NCBI GenBank assembly: GCA_032158295.1
Contig: CM063249.1
Location: 6,091,195 to 6,155,194 of the forward strand
From: Pycnopodia helianthoides
Lineage: Eukaryota; Echinodermata; Asteroidea; Forcipulatida; Asteriidae
Direction of reading: 5' to 3'
Length of the DNA: 64,000 nucleotides
This document shows positions 25,483 through 36,769 of the stretch, in pieces. A program made the translations under genes and the position numbers. A model generated the notes under the pieces. It did not search any database. It was not told where the DNA came from and saw only the letters and a program-made list of their open reading frames with translations. The first letter of the stretch is position 1. Each line of letters opens with the position of its first letter.

Positions 25483-27613
25483 CCACTGCGACTCAGTGTA
25501 GTACGTGGGGGGACGTCTCGGCACAGTCCCTCGATTCGCGCTAATTGCGCGCCCAGCAGCAATTCAAAAACTCTAATAACCAACCACCCATCAATCTGGC
25601 AACCATTTCTTTTTTTTCCCCCCCTTTTTCCATTCTCGCTATTTTTTTTTCTTTCTTTCTCGGTCCCTTTTTTTCCCTGTCCGTGGTCATATTTTCACAG
25701 TGTCCAATTTCTAGTGTTACAATAACCGTTTGCGACGGCGGCGATTCGATCGATATCGTCAGACGAAGTTCCTGCAGCGGTCGTGTGGACGCATGATGGG
25801 AAGGAAATCCTACGGCCGATGGGACTATACGTTGCATATACAATAACCATCGCGGAACACTCCTCTCTCTCTACAAGGCATTGTAGAGCTAACAAAACGA
25901 TCTCAGACTTAGAGGTAAGATTTAATGGGTGTAATGTTACAACCATCTGGCCCCCGTCGTACCCCCGTATCGACCACTGTTCTACCGAGATGTATAAAGG
26001 TCCCCAAGTTTACATCGTACTTTGGCAAATCGCGGCGTCTGATTTCGTAGCTGTGAGGGGAATTTACCCCAAATTGTCGGTCATTCGCAAGAAAGAAAAG
26101 AAAAGAAACGACTCGCCACCCATGATTTTAGGGGATTTTTTAAGCCGTGGATTGTGTTACGGGAACGGTACGTTGTGATTCTAGAATACCTGAAGGGCTG
26201 TAGATTAACATGCATTAAGCAACCTTGATAAATCGCGCTGACAAAAGTAACGACACAGAACTAAATATCGCCTAGTAGGATGCTGTTTCAGCTAACAGTA
26301 CTTGAATGAGCGGCTGCACACTAATTAATGACAAATGAATGAGTCGGCTGTTGATTGTTCTCATTAGCCCGTGCGAGCCTGGCATCTCCGTTTAACAGTC
26401 CGTCCAGTGCTACCACACGCAGCAGCAACAGAGCGTGACGGTCTGATTTTTTTCCAGGGGAGAGAGCGCTTCTCGCAGTCTCTTGAAAAACAATCTGCAT
26501 GAAATGGAAGTCGATGAACTCATTCTGTATCGATCACCCTCGTCCCCAATCCTTGTTGTGTCAATGCTTCCCGGCTAAGTTTCCTGCTTTGCGTAAGGGT
26601 ATTATTTTTTCTCACTCTCAACTTTTTTTTTTTTTTGAGGAAAACGGGTCTCCATCTTGAATGTCTTTTCAGTGTGGAGAATATATTTAACAGAGAAGTT
26701 TGATGTCCACGTGGACTGTTTTGGCGCCATGTTTGACTGTGCATTAAACAGGCATCCAAGAAGAGTTTTTTGGTTGTTGGCATAACAATATGCTTTCTTC
26801 AGCTCCTTGAGGACAAAATATTTTCCATCACAGAGTTTACCCAAGTCAAGGTATAGTTGTTGCTTGTACCAACGTTAAAAATCGGGTTTAAAATTCTCAG
26901 CTTGCAATCTTAAAATATTTGATTGATCAAGTGGTTTAATTCTGATGTTATGTGCGCTGTGGCAGTGCAGTGGCAGTGGCCCATTGTAGTAGTGAATGTT
27001 ACAATTGAGGAGATTTCAATACTATTTTCCCGGTATCTATTTCGTCACCGAAATCGCCACCGTTGAACGTGGCTCCTCCTCCCATCACAGTGTATCTCGG
27101 GAAGTTGTTCCCAAGTATGAGGGAGGGTGGTGGAGGGGGGGGGGCGTTCAGCTTATCTATCTCAAACGCTATACACCGCCAGTATGTGTTTGTTTTTTCT
27201 CCGTGTGTAGCTCGCTATACAGCGCCTGCACCTTTCGGCTCGCAGTATCCAATACAAGAACAAACAAACCCATTCGGCAACCAGACGATATCACGACCAT
27301 CAAAAGAAACCGCCGCCGACTTGCCAATGTGTCAGTGATGATGTTGTGTTACAATCGCGTTGCCACTGAGTTGTTTCTTGGGTATTCTATATAATAGTGC
27401 CCGTCTTCTTCACACAATAGAAATACAATTTGGTTTTATGGTAGAAGTATGTTGGATTATTGATGTATGGTTTGGATTTTTCGAAGTTGATCACATAGGG
27501 ACACTAGTTTTGCTTTGAGCCTCATTTTGGGTTTGTGGATTTTGTCTACAAAAAAACCCAAGATGGCTGCACTTAGAATGGAGAGTTATTGTCCTGAAGA
27601 AGGGATTGATGGT
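25483..27613. other. Intergenic with a long pyrimidine tract and a possible regulatory block
   Basis: A 90-bp pyrimidine-rich tract (about 25608-25680) leads to TTTTCACAG at 25700, resembling a splice acceptor. Neither downstream frame (25701-25796 or 25726-26178) matches a protein I know. At 26300-26400 there is a non-repetitive block dense in TAAT-type homeodomain sites (CACTAATTAATGACAAAT). Another polypyrimidine run lies at 26622-26637. Confidence 0.4.
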
Positions 27614-27998
27614 TTAAAGGAACATTACAGAATTGGTTTTTGCTAACAAAACAGTTGCTGGCATTGTAAGCACTTTATGTAATCCACCATATACATAAAC
27701 TGACAAACCTTTAGAAGTTTGAGATCGATCGGCCATCTGGGTCACGAGAAAATAGTGAAAAACCGATTACACATTTGCATGAAATCATATAGGTTCAACA
27801 AATGAATAAAACGCTCACTGAGCGATAAACTCCAATCGGAAAATTAGTTGATTCATTTCTCCTCAAATATGGCATTTCAGACAGAAATATTTCAAGGGAT
27901 GTTTTCTACTATCATCATCATTAGACCGTGTAAGTTTGATGTAAATCTGTGATCAAAAAGTATATTTTACAATTACCAATTCTGTAATGTTCCTTTAA
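27614..27998 (-). mobile_element. Family A TTAA element, copy 5 (full length)
   Basis: 385 bp with TTAA at both edges and both terminal repeats perfect for the outer 20 bases. A short deletion near the right end (TTTTACAATTACCAATTC) removes the usual poly-T. The central palindrome CGCTCACTGAGCG is intact. Confidence 0.94.
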
Positions 27999-29018
27999 GT
28001 CTTACAGCTGCATGAATATTGGTAAATGAAGGGACTGGGCTATAAAGGGTCAATACAAGATGCCGAAAATGTCACAAACATATTTTAATGTCATGCAGTA
28101 AAAACCCGTCAATCTTGAGCGGGTGGGTGTTATACGTCCGTGACGTGTAGGCCCTTCAACGAGCAAAAAGCTCGTTCTTGAAAACGGTTTGATTTATTTC
28201 TGAAAAAGGTCAATGGTGTTATTGAGTTCATTTGGACTTTTTTACTCAACCTTGTCTGTAGCTAAACAGTCAGCAAGAATGTTATTGTTCAATGACTACA
28301 ATGATAGTCTGGTTAGAGAGTATTGGTTCAATCTTAATCAAGCACGTGTTGTTATGATCAAGTTGAACTTGTGAATAGCTCCATTTTGTCTCAGCTTGTT
28401 TTGGTTTTCCTAAATAGAAAGTGAAGAGAACTGTAAGAGCGTCTGTTTAAAATTCCTGTAGGCCTATAACTATGAAAAGGAAATGTGATGGAGCAGTCCT
28501 ATTGTGGCTTCGCCTCTTGCACTCGACTCTGTGAGTTTAAAGTTTACTGGTATTTCAAAAACAAGAAACTTGATGGATTATTTATTAAATTGGTCTGATA
28601 GGCTTCTGCTTGGTTCCCTTTCTTTGTTTTCTTGTCCTATTCTTTACAAGCTATACTTGTTGTGAATTGTTGTGCGGATATCTTCCAGCAGTATAAGAGA
28701 AATTGACAGGCCGGAACGCCGGGTCTAGTGATATACCAGGCGCCGACCGCCTTTGCCCCGGTGGGTCCGGCAGCCACAACACCGCCTGGAGCCTGGTAGT
28801 GTAGGCGGGGTCACACATTGACAGGATAATGCATTCGCACAAATTGGGAACAATTTTGGGCTAACTGCTCCCCAGTTCCCTACTGTTTTTCTATTGACGG
28901 GTCTATGGTATAAAATGTCTATCGTTGGTGGTATTTATCGTTTTAGATGTAGAAGGGTCACAGTAAATTCTTGGCACGATTGACTCGTTTAACCTCAGGC
29001 TTTATAGGAGTCTATTTG
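27999..29018. other. Intergenic, nothing firm
   Basis: A GC-richer block at 28700-28810 carries a 63-codon minus-strand frame without recognisable content. Otherwise unremarkable. Confidence 0.45.
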
Positions 29019-29419
29019 TTAAAGGAACATTACAGAATTGGTAAGAACAAAACTTGTAAAATATACTTTTTGATCACAGATTTACATCAAACTTACACGG
29101 TCTAATGATGATACGATGATGATCGTCGAAAACATCCCTTTAATATTTCTGTCTGAAATGCCATATTTGATGAGAAATGAATAAACAAATTTCCCGATTG
29201 GAGTTTATCGCTCAGTTGAGCGTTTTATTCATTTGTTGAATCTATATGATTTCATGCAAATGTGTAATCGGTTTTTCACTATTTTCTCGTGACACAGATG
29301 GCCGATCGATCTCAAACTTCTACAGGTTTGTCAGTTTATGTATATGGTGGATTACATAAAGTGCTTACACTGCCAGCAACTGTTTTGTTAGCAAAACAAA
29401 TTCTGTAATGTTCCTTTAA
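29019..29419 (+). mobile_element. Family A TTAA element, copy 6 (full length)
   Basis: 401 bp, TTAA at both edges. It has a local expansion in the ATGATG tract (GATGATACGATGATGATCG), also seen in copy 8. The central palindrome reads CGCTCAGTTGAGCG, an insertion that keeps the arms complementary. Confidence 0.94.
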
Positions 29420-30511
29420 ACTTCTCAAGTTGATTCCATGACCCGACAGAACAGCAAACCATCTTGCATGGACATTATGCGTTTGTTATATCTGCAGTTT
29501 TGTATTTATAGGAATTGTTCAAAACAGCTGTCGCAGAGTATCGTTGTTTATTGGAGCTGGACATTTTCTCTCTTTCTTTTTATGATGAAAACTTGTTCTT
29601 GTCCCCAAAAGATGTCCCGGTAGCTCACGTATTAATTTGTTCTTCTCAATTTCTGAGTTAGTGGGGTTTTTAAACCAAACTTCGAAAAGAAACTGGATAC
29701 GCCCAACCTAAAGTGCACAATGTGGGAAATGTGCAGCACAGTGGATGGTCAAAATGAATCAGATAATATAATGCACGAGGAGTTCGAAAGATCTACGCAT
29801 ACTCAGTACCTGAACTTTTTCCCTTGTTCCGACGGAATCATTACTATCGGCCTCCCCGCATTATTGGCCAACAACTGTATATTCCATACTCTCAGTTGTC
29901 TTTTTAGTTCACTGTGACGATGATTCGAGTATTATGACTCCGTCTGTCATTGTGTCTGTTGGCTCTGATCATTTTCAAGACATTAAATATTATGTTTAAT
30001 GAAGCTTTATTTCACAGCAGGCGTTTTGTTCACTCTTGCCCTCACATTTCACAGATATGAATTTCAACACGAGTACTTTCCTTGTTTGCTGACAAACAAC
30101 TTTTGTCATTGTAACATAAATATTTGCCCGAGGGGGGGGGGGAGTCAATTATAAACCCCCCTAAAACAAATAATAACATCAAATTAACAAACCGTCCGGA
30201 AGTAATTCCTAAGTCTTGCCAACCTTTCCGTTAGGAATTAATGTCGCCGTTTTCATCATAATTATGAGCTGGTTGTTTCTGTGCACGGTCGAACGAATAT
30301 TCAATGATCGAGCGGGGTGTAATGGAGCATGTTGTTTACCTGAGTGATGAGGGCACATTCAGAATGTGTTTTTTTTTTAGACTAATCCTCTCTTTGTTTG
30401 ATCAGAAATTAACCGGAACCCGGATCTATTTTGGGAGTCTCAACCTACACATGCTAGGATTATTTTGCGGGTATATGTGTTTATAATGTTTGGATAGTGT
30501 CGAGCTTACTT
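29420..30511. other. Intergenic, nothing recognised
   Basis: AT-rich with a G homopolymer near 30134. Short frames lack support. Confidence 0.5.
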
Positions 30512-31014
30512 TGGTTAATGGCGACTGTTCACTTAAAACAACAAGTGTTCGGGGTAGTAACACATCAACTAATTTCTCAGAATTGGTTGTTGCTAACAAA
30601 ACAGTTGCTGGCAGTGTAAGCACTTTATGTAATCCACCATATACATAAACTGACAAACCTGTGAAGTTTGAGATCGATCGGCCATCTGGGTCACGAGAAA
30701 ATAGTGAAAAACCGATTACACATTTGCATGAAATCATATAGATTCAACAAATGAATAAAACGCTCACTGAGCGATAAACTCCAATCGGGAAATTGTTGAT
30801 TCATTTCTCATCAAATATGGCATTTCAGACAGAAATATTTCAATGGATGTTTTCTACTGTCATCATTATTAGGCCGTGTAAGTTTTTATGTAAATCTGTG
30901 ATCAAAAAGTAATTTTACAAGTTTTTTTTTTACAATTCTGTAATGTTCCTTTAATGGCGACTGTCACTAAAACAACAAGTGTTCGGTAGTAAACATTAAC
31001 TAATTTTTTAAGGA
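30512..31014 (+). repeat. About 60-bp direct duplication flanking family A copy 7
   Basis: TTAATGGCGACTGTTCACTT...AACAACAAGTGTTCGG...AACTAATTT lies immediately left of the element (30514-30576). The same block with a few indels (TTAATGGCGACTGTCACTAA...) lies immediately right of it (30951-31010). This is far longer than a 4-bp TTAA target duplication. Confidence 0.9.
30577..30954 (-). mobile_element. Family A element, copy 7 (left end lost)
   Basis: The body matches other minus copies from AGAATTGGTTGTTGCTAACA onward, and the right end with TTAA is intact. The left TTAAAGGAACATTAC is gone and the duplicated flank joins directly at CTCAGAATTGG. Confidence 0.92.
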
Positions 31015-31029
31015 TTGTGCAGGGTACTA

Positions 31030-31148
31030 GGTTTGAAGTCTTTTTTTGTAATGGGACGAAACGAGTGTCACGATTGTCCTAGTCGGGATTCGAACCCTAA
31101 TGATCTGGTATTCAGAACTGCTGTTCTTCTCCACACGGTGAACCTTGT
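31030..31148 (-). mobile_element. tRNA-derived SINE fragment
   Basis: On the minus strand GGGTTCGAATCCC (a perfect B-box context) lies about 50 bases after a weak A-box (TTCACCGTGTGGAGAAG). AGGACAATCGTGACACTCGT follows, then CGTCCCATTAC and an A-run. It looks like a shortened relative of the SINE at 21381-21803, with which it shares the Leu/Ser-type head layout. Confidence 0.6.
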
Positions 31149-31472
31149 TAATTTGATATTGGATTATTATGCTATACCGGAGTTATTAGTGACTAACATA
31201 TTCTCTAATTGAGTATTAAACATTCCATGACAAATAATAATTGTTTTTCATTTTGTACCTAATTCTTTACCTTTTTTCTGAGGACGCATAATTTATTATT
31301 TTCAATTTATATATATATATATATTTTTTTTTTCTTTCATATACCTACTTATTGGGTTTTTGATGCGTATGTGGTGCACTTTCGTAGGCCACTTGCTTCT
31401 CATTGATATATATTTATTATTTTAGTTTTATTTATTGAATATGTTATTTTGTATTTACGATAACAACTGGGG

Positions 31473-32222
31473 CAACCTCGTCCCCAGGGTGTGTCGAGCA
31501 GTACATGTACCAGGTTGACCGCTCTCTCACCCTGGTATTGGATCATTTGCATATCCAAACATTTTGGATACGTATGCAAATTAGAATAGTCTGGCTGCTT
31601 TTCGAAATTCACATCTTCGTCATGGTCTCGTGGTCCGGTACCAGATTTAATAGCCTGTTTGTACATTGGTTGCCGGCCAGCTGTTTTGACAAAGGTTAAC
31701 ATTTGGTTTTATATCCAAGGTCACATCCCCTACCCCTTGACTTGGGTCTTCTATACCCTCAGTCTCCACTAGGTTCCCTCACTCCCCTGTGCTTATCACC
31801 AACTGATTCAGTTCAGTGAGCACACTCCCTACCCACTCCCCTAAGGTTTCAGTTTAGGTTTAGTCCCAGCTCCAGCCTACATGCTTCACTGAGCTAAGCC
31901 TAGCTTATTCCCACCTCCGTGCATCACCGAGCCAAGACCAACTCACAGTTAATCACCCACAAGGCAAGTACTTAAGCAGCATCCAGCAACAGATTTCTCC
32001 TGAAGAAGATCAGAGCATACTGATCGAAACGTTGAGTCGTTAACAACCGGTTCTTTTCAGAACCAACAGTTACTCAAAAGAGATTTTAACATGGTGTTAC
32101 CGCAAACCCTTCTTAGTAACATTTGGTTTTTGTCCAATCAGGGTCCAAGTAAGGAGTTTCCCTCCCAGGGTTTACTATTGTAAACATGGTTGGAAATAAA
32201 GTAAACCATGGGGACGAGGTTG
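31473..32222. mobile_element. Non-autonomous TIR transposon with 9-bp target duplication
   Basis: The element starts CAACCTCGTCCCCAGGGT and ends ACCATGGGGACGAGGTTG; these are inverted copies at 17 of 18 positions. CAACTGGGG occurs directly before (31464-31472) and directly after (32223-32231), an exact 9-bp target-site duplication. 9-bp duplications are typical of Mutator-like elements, although the superfamily call is inference because there is no transposase. The 750-bp interior has pyrimidine-rich sequence and, at about 31999-32110, a Penelope-type repeat. Confidence 0.88.
31999..32110 (+). mobile_element. Penelope-like repeat with hammerhead-like motif, copy 2
   Basis: CTGAAGA (32000-32006) is followed by a perfect six-base stem GATCAG (32008-32013) / CTGATC (32020-32025) with loop AGCATA, and then GAAACGTTGAG. 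This is the CTGANGA-helix-GAAAC layout of hammerhead-like motifs in Penelope-like elements. One unpaired A separates CTGAAGA from the stem, so catalytic activity is doubtful. The tail AACATGGTGTTACCGCAAAC also occurs in the 21042 and 38172 copies. Confidence 0.55.
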
Positions 32223-32726
32223 CAACTGGGGTGAACTGTTCATTATTTACCAATACTTATAGCTGATAGCGAATAGTCACATATGTTTTTTTTGTATTCC
32301 ACAGTTTAAATCTTCAAATAGAATGAAGATGGTAACTACAATTTACAGAACGATGTGATAAAATGTTAGCCGTTTCAATGGATTGTTCAATTTATCTTGA
32401 TTTTCTACAAGATTTAATCAGCATTTTGATAATACTACACAAAACAATAAGTTTAAGTAGTCCTATTTGTCTTTACTTTGGTTACAAGCAGAGTTTCTCT
32501 TGGTATCGTTGTTTTAATTGGTCGTTAATTTATAGTTTGACTGTTACAAGGTTGATCGAAAGATCATATTTTTCTCTCTTGATTTTGTTATCAATGTAGG
32601 TTATCTAACTGAATTAATTTAATTTCGCTTCATTTAGTTGGATTTACAATTTTAGCAAATGTTAAACTATTTCTGTGACGTCACTCTATTGTTCAAAGTG
32701 TAGATTATTTTTACGAATCTACACTT
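32223..32726. other. Intergenic, nothing recognised
   Basis: AT-rich unique sequence. A CRE-like GTGACGTCAC is at about 32676-32685. Confidence 0.5.
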
Positions 32727-33013
32727 AACTGTAGATTCGTTACGATTCGTTACGAATCTCCACTTAAGTGTAGATTCGTAACGAATCTACAGTTGAGTGG
32801 ATCCGTTACAAACTAAAGTGAAATGTTCGACGGGAAAATGACTGTCTTTCCAAATTGATAACATGATGTGCACCAAACACAGCTTTTAATGTACTTTACT
32901 ATAGAAGGCTTTCAGGAAATAGTTTAAGTCAGAGAACAGACTCTAAAGTGTAGATTCGTGAACACAATGTACTCGCCTTCGGCTCGTACATTCTATTCAC
33001 GAATCTACACTTT
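32727..33013. repeat. Cluster of AGTGTAGATTCGT hairpins
   Basis: Two perfect 18-base inverted repeats: 32727-32744 with 32777-32794, and 32945-32962 with 32996-33013. Nested inside the first is a further 13/14 pair around CACTTAAGTG. The second encloses AATGTAC/GTACATT and a GCC-TTC-GGC tip. AGTGTAGATTCGT or its complement occurs at least six times. This may be one foldback element spanning the whole interval; no target duplication was identified. Confidence 0.85.
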
Positions 33014-33655
33014 CCCGTCCATTCTCCTTAACATAATGTTGTACATTTCGCGTCCAATTTTACGATTTGATAGATAACAGACGAACTGCAAAAAAGGTCT
33101 GAGACCTTTGATTTTCATTTGGTATGCGGTATTATGAGCAAGATGAATTTGTATACCAAATAAGTTATTCTTAAGGATTAATTGGTCGATTTAGTGTTTT
33201 AATTTTATTGTTTGCAAAATGAAAGTCATGAACGATCATTCGATTACCAACAAGCTGGTATGGTTGCAGTACAAAGCCAGTGCGACTCGTGTCTATGCGA
33301 CCGCGAATAAAAACCACCAGCCACCAGACGGCCATCAATAGAACTGTTTCAGAGAAACTATAAATATAAATATAGAACTGTTTCAGCTTTGAGCAAGCTT
33401 TAAGCTACCGTATGTTGGTCAAGGTCTATAAATCACAATCTGTACAAGAGAATTAAAAAAAACCTGTTGTCATCCATTACTAACAGCCACTGATCAAAAG
33501 CAATCATAATGTGTTTGCCCGTATAATGAGGTATAGTCTGTTTTTGAATTGATTTTACTATACACACAGGCGCATTTGTCAGCACTCATGCTGTTCTCAT
33601 GAATACTACCAGCACAAAAATCAGGCAGTAGTACATTCACTTTGCGGTTTCATGT
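33014..33655. other. Intergenic, nothing recognised
   Basis: AT-rich unique sequence. Confidence 0.5.
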
Positions 33656-34056
33656 TTAAAGGAACATTACAGAATTGGTTTTTGCTAACAAAACAGTTGC
33701 TGGCAGTGTAAGCACTTTATGTAATCCACCATATACATAAGCTGACAAACCTGTAGAAGTTTGAGATCGATCGGCCATCTGGGTCACGAGAAAATAGTGA
33801 AAAAACCGATTACACATTTGCATGAAATCATATAGGTTCAACAAACGAATAAAACGCTCACTGAGCGATAAACTCCAATCGGAAAATAAGTTTATTCATT
33901 TCTCATCAAATATGGCATTTCAGACAGAAATATTTCAAGGGATGTTTTCTACGATCATCATCGTATCATCATTAGACCGTGTAAGTTTTATGTAAATCTG
34001 TGATCAAAAGTATATTTTACAAGTTTTTTCTTACCAATTCTGTAATGTTCCTTTAA
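33656..34056 (-). mobile_element. Family A TTAA element, copy 8 (full length)
   Basis: 401 bp, TTAA at both edges, intact terminal repeats. It carries the same ATCATCATCGTATCATCATT expansion as copy 6 (in reverse complement), suggesting both derive from one source variant. Confidence 0.94.
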
Positions 34057-34344
34057 TGACCAGGTGGGCGAAAAGTGCAACTATCGAAAGAAAGAATGTT
34101 TGATCGCAAATAATAAAAAGTTTGTGGTGATACATTTGGCTGTTGTTTTCTTAGATGGTAAGGCCTACTGTCCGGAGATCGATAAGGCACGACCTTTCGT
34201 TTATTAGCCAATGGCTATACCCTCTGTGCATAAACATTGGGCTGGGTAAATTGGTGACGATGGAAAATTGCCTTGCTGGTTGCTCGAAAATTTAATTTTA
34301 ATCAAACAAATATTACTCCAGCCAGGAAGTATAACTCATGTTAA

Positions 34345-34475
34345 ACTATAAATTTATGATAAAATAGAATTAGCTGTTGCAAGCTGCTTACCAACCGAAA
34401 GGACCTGTAATGTAGATGAAAGAAATTAGTTAGTGGCACGTTTCGACCCTTGCAGAGTCTTTCTCGAAGGCTTAA
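34345..34475 (-). mobile_element. Penelope-like repeat, type 2, copy 2
   Basis: On the minus strand it reads GACTCTGCAAGGGTCGAAAC, then GCCACTAACTAATTTC, then CAGGTCCTTTCGGTTGGTAA and GCAACAGCTAATTCTA. The same order and spacing occur at 38341-38450 on the + strand. Confidence 0.7.
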
Positions 34476-35079
34476 ATCAATTAATTACAGGCTATACATT
34501 TATCTTAGAGCATAAACCATCGAGAATCAGTTCCAAGAAAAGCGTCATCGATCCACAGTTGAAGTTTCCGTTCATGGCAGCGAACATTGTATAGACCATG
34601 TTACATTAAGTTTACAAAGTGGTGACCTCGTACATTATAAGGCTATACCTGATGGGCAAGATGCTACACAGGCTCAATGGGAAAAATTATATTTTGTGTC
34701 ATAATTTTCACATAAATTCAAAATTTACAAAAGCAACAGCTGTACAGCTTTTGAGATGTCCCCCCTTTCTTCATATCAAAAGTTGCGGAAAATCAGACAG
34801 TGCGATCTCCATAAAACATAAGATTTGTTGTATTCTTCAATCGAGCTGTGTACAAAAATGTGCCCGCCGGAAGTCCAGGTTCTGTGGCTCTTTTGTAAAC
34901 ATGTGATGTCACAGGTCACATCGTCTGTACCGCAATCATTCAAAATGCACGAAAATACGCGGTTTCTACCGTAATAAGACAACTTAGCAGCAAAACTGTT
35001 ACCAAACTGGTTTGATTACTCTCTTGAACCAATATAGGGTACATCATTGGAAATGTTGGGGGAATACCCAACAGTTTGT
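34476..35079. other. Intergenic, nothing recognised
   Basis: Unique sequence. Small frames on both strands at 34619-34982 have no recognisable content. Confidence 0.5.
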
Positions 35080-35472
35080 TTAAAGGAACATTACAGAATT
35101 GGTAAGAAAAAAACTTGTAAAATATACTTTTTATCACAGATTTACATAAAACTTACACTGTCTAATGATGATGATAGTAGAAAACATCCCCTGAAATATT
35201 TCTGTCTGAGATGCCATATTTGATGAGAAATGAATAAACTAATTTTCCGATTGGATTTTATCGCTCAGTGAGCGTTTTATTCATTTGTTGAATCTATATG
35301 ATTTCATGCAAATGTGAAATCGGTTTTTCACTATTTTCTCGTGACCCAGATGGCCGATCGATCTCAAACTTCTACAGGTTTGTCAGTTTATGTATATGGT
35401 GGATTACATAAAGTGCTTACACTGCCAGCAACTGTTTTGTTAGCAAAAACCAATTCTGTAATGTTCCTTTAA
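35080..35472 (+). mobile_element. Family A TTAA element, copy 9 (full length)
   Basis: 393 bp, TTAA at both edges, both terminal repeats intact. It is one of the cleanest copies in the window and a good reference for the family. Confidence 0.95.
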
Positions 35473-36022
35473 GATAAAGGTACAACAGTTATTGGTTATG
35501 TTGACAAAACTTCTGCCTCTGTTGTGGTAAGCTTGTTCTCTTTAGATAAGGTACCGTACGGCGTTGATAATATTTATTGTACCTTTTACTTCTCATTTTG
35601 TATTTTGAAAAGGTACTTTTAGTTAGTAAACATTAAGGACGTTTATTTTACTGTCTTACTGAAACCTTACAGAGAAATATTTTGTGTACGTGGGATAACT
35701 TATCAAATCACTTCAAACTCAAAACTTGACAGTGCTCAATGAGAAGCTGCACATTTGTTAAGACATTAATTTAATATTAATTATTGTCCTTATTTGAGCG
35801 AGAGGGATATTTTTGTCTAAACTTTGGTATTCATTTGAATTAAAACAATATACACCCAAATCCATCTATTGTAAATTTGAAACACATAGTGATTGTATAA
35901 TTATGTATTGAGGGAAGAAAATATATTTTTTCATTCTGTAATGTTACATCGAAATATGACTTTTTATCGGCTGCACACTGACGAGGGGACAGTTCGAATC
36001 CTGTGAATACCAGATGACTCTA
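35473..36022. other. Intergenic, nothing recognised
   Basis: AT-rich. ATTCTGTAATGTTAC at about 35934-35948 resembles a family A end but stands alone. Confidence 0.5.
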
Positions 36023-36188
36023 ACCTGTTAAATTCCACTGTAAGCCACGCCCACTTCACACATTACCTGTTGAATTCCACTGTAAGCCACGCCCACTTCA
36101 CACATTACCTGTTGAATTCCACTGTAAGCCACGCCCACTTCACACATTACCTGTTGAATTCCACTGTAAGCTACGCCCACTTCACACA
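36023..36188 (+). repeat. 42-bp tandem repeat, four units
   Basis: Units start at 36023, 36065, 36107 and 36149, with core TGAATTCCACTGTAAGCCAC and GCCCACTTCACACATTACC. They are nearly identical (A/T and C/T changes only), so the array is young. 42 bp is divisible by three, but there is no supporting gene context. Confidence 0.95.
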
Positions 36189-36373
36189 AAACTGGTTCCA
36201 CTGATTACCAAGACTCGATTTCATAGAAGAAAGTAGCTAAGCATAATAATGACATGCTTACCAGAATAAAGAATACCAGCCAAAAAATAGTATTCCACAT
36301 GTACCATTTATGACTGGTTTCCTGCTTCTGTTTGCGTAGCAGAAAATGTCTAAGCAAGTGTTTGCTGCTTAAA

Positions 36374-36727
36374 TTAAAGCACACAACATTGGTAATTTAC
36401 AAAGACTAGTATCCGCACTTTATGTGACCCAACATAATACATGAAATAACAAACCTGTGAAATGTTACGCCCAATCGGTCTTTGGAGTCGTGAGAAAACA
36501 GTGAAAAACCCCGTTATATGTTTCCACGGTTTTCAAACATCGGGTTTTGGACACGCGCGATAAAGACTACTGTATTTGTTTTACTCATTTCCTGAAAAAA
36601 CATTTCAAACAAAACTATTTAAAGGGATGTTTTTCACCATGACCATCTTCATACCATGTAAAAGTTATGTGCAAATCTGTGAACATTTATATTTTCAATC
36701 TTGCCAATGGTGTACACACACCTTTGG
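36374..36727 (-). mobile_element. Family D TTAA element, diverged relative of family A
   Basis: The left end TTAAAGCACACAACATTGGT and right end CCAATGGTGTACACACACCTTTG are imperfect inverted copies. Inside, GCACTTTATGTGACCC, GAGTCGTGAGAAAACAGTGA, GATAAAGACTACTG and AAGGGATGTTTTTCACCATG line up in order with family A segments. It is therefore an old relative rather than a chance resemblance. Confidence 0.75.
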
Positions 36728-36769
36728 GCAGCTCTATATGAAATCGGGCCGAGGCCTAGGAGTTGATAA

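Noticed and set aside
25701..26178. Possible exon after a long pyrimidine tract, with an Ig-like Val-Trp-Thr-His-Asp-Gly segment
   Set aside because: The similarity is a few residues only. The paired cysteine is missing, the frame entered from the acceptor stops at 25794, and no partner exon is visible.
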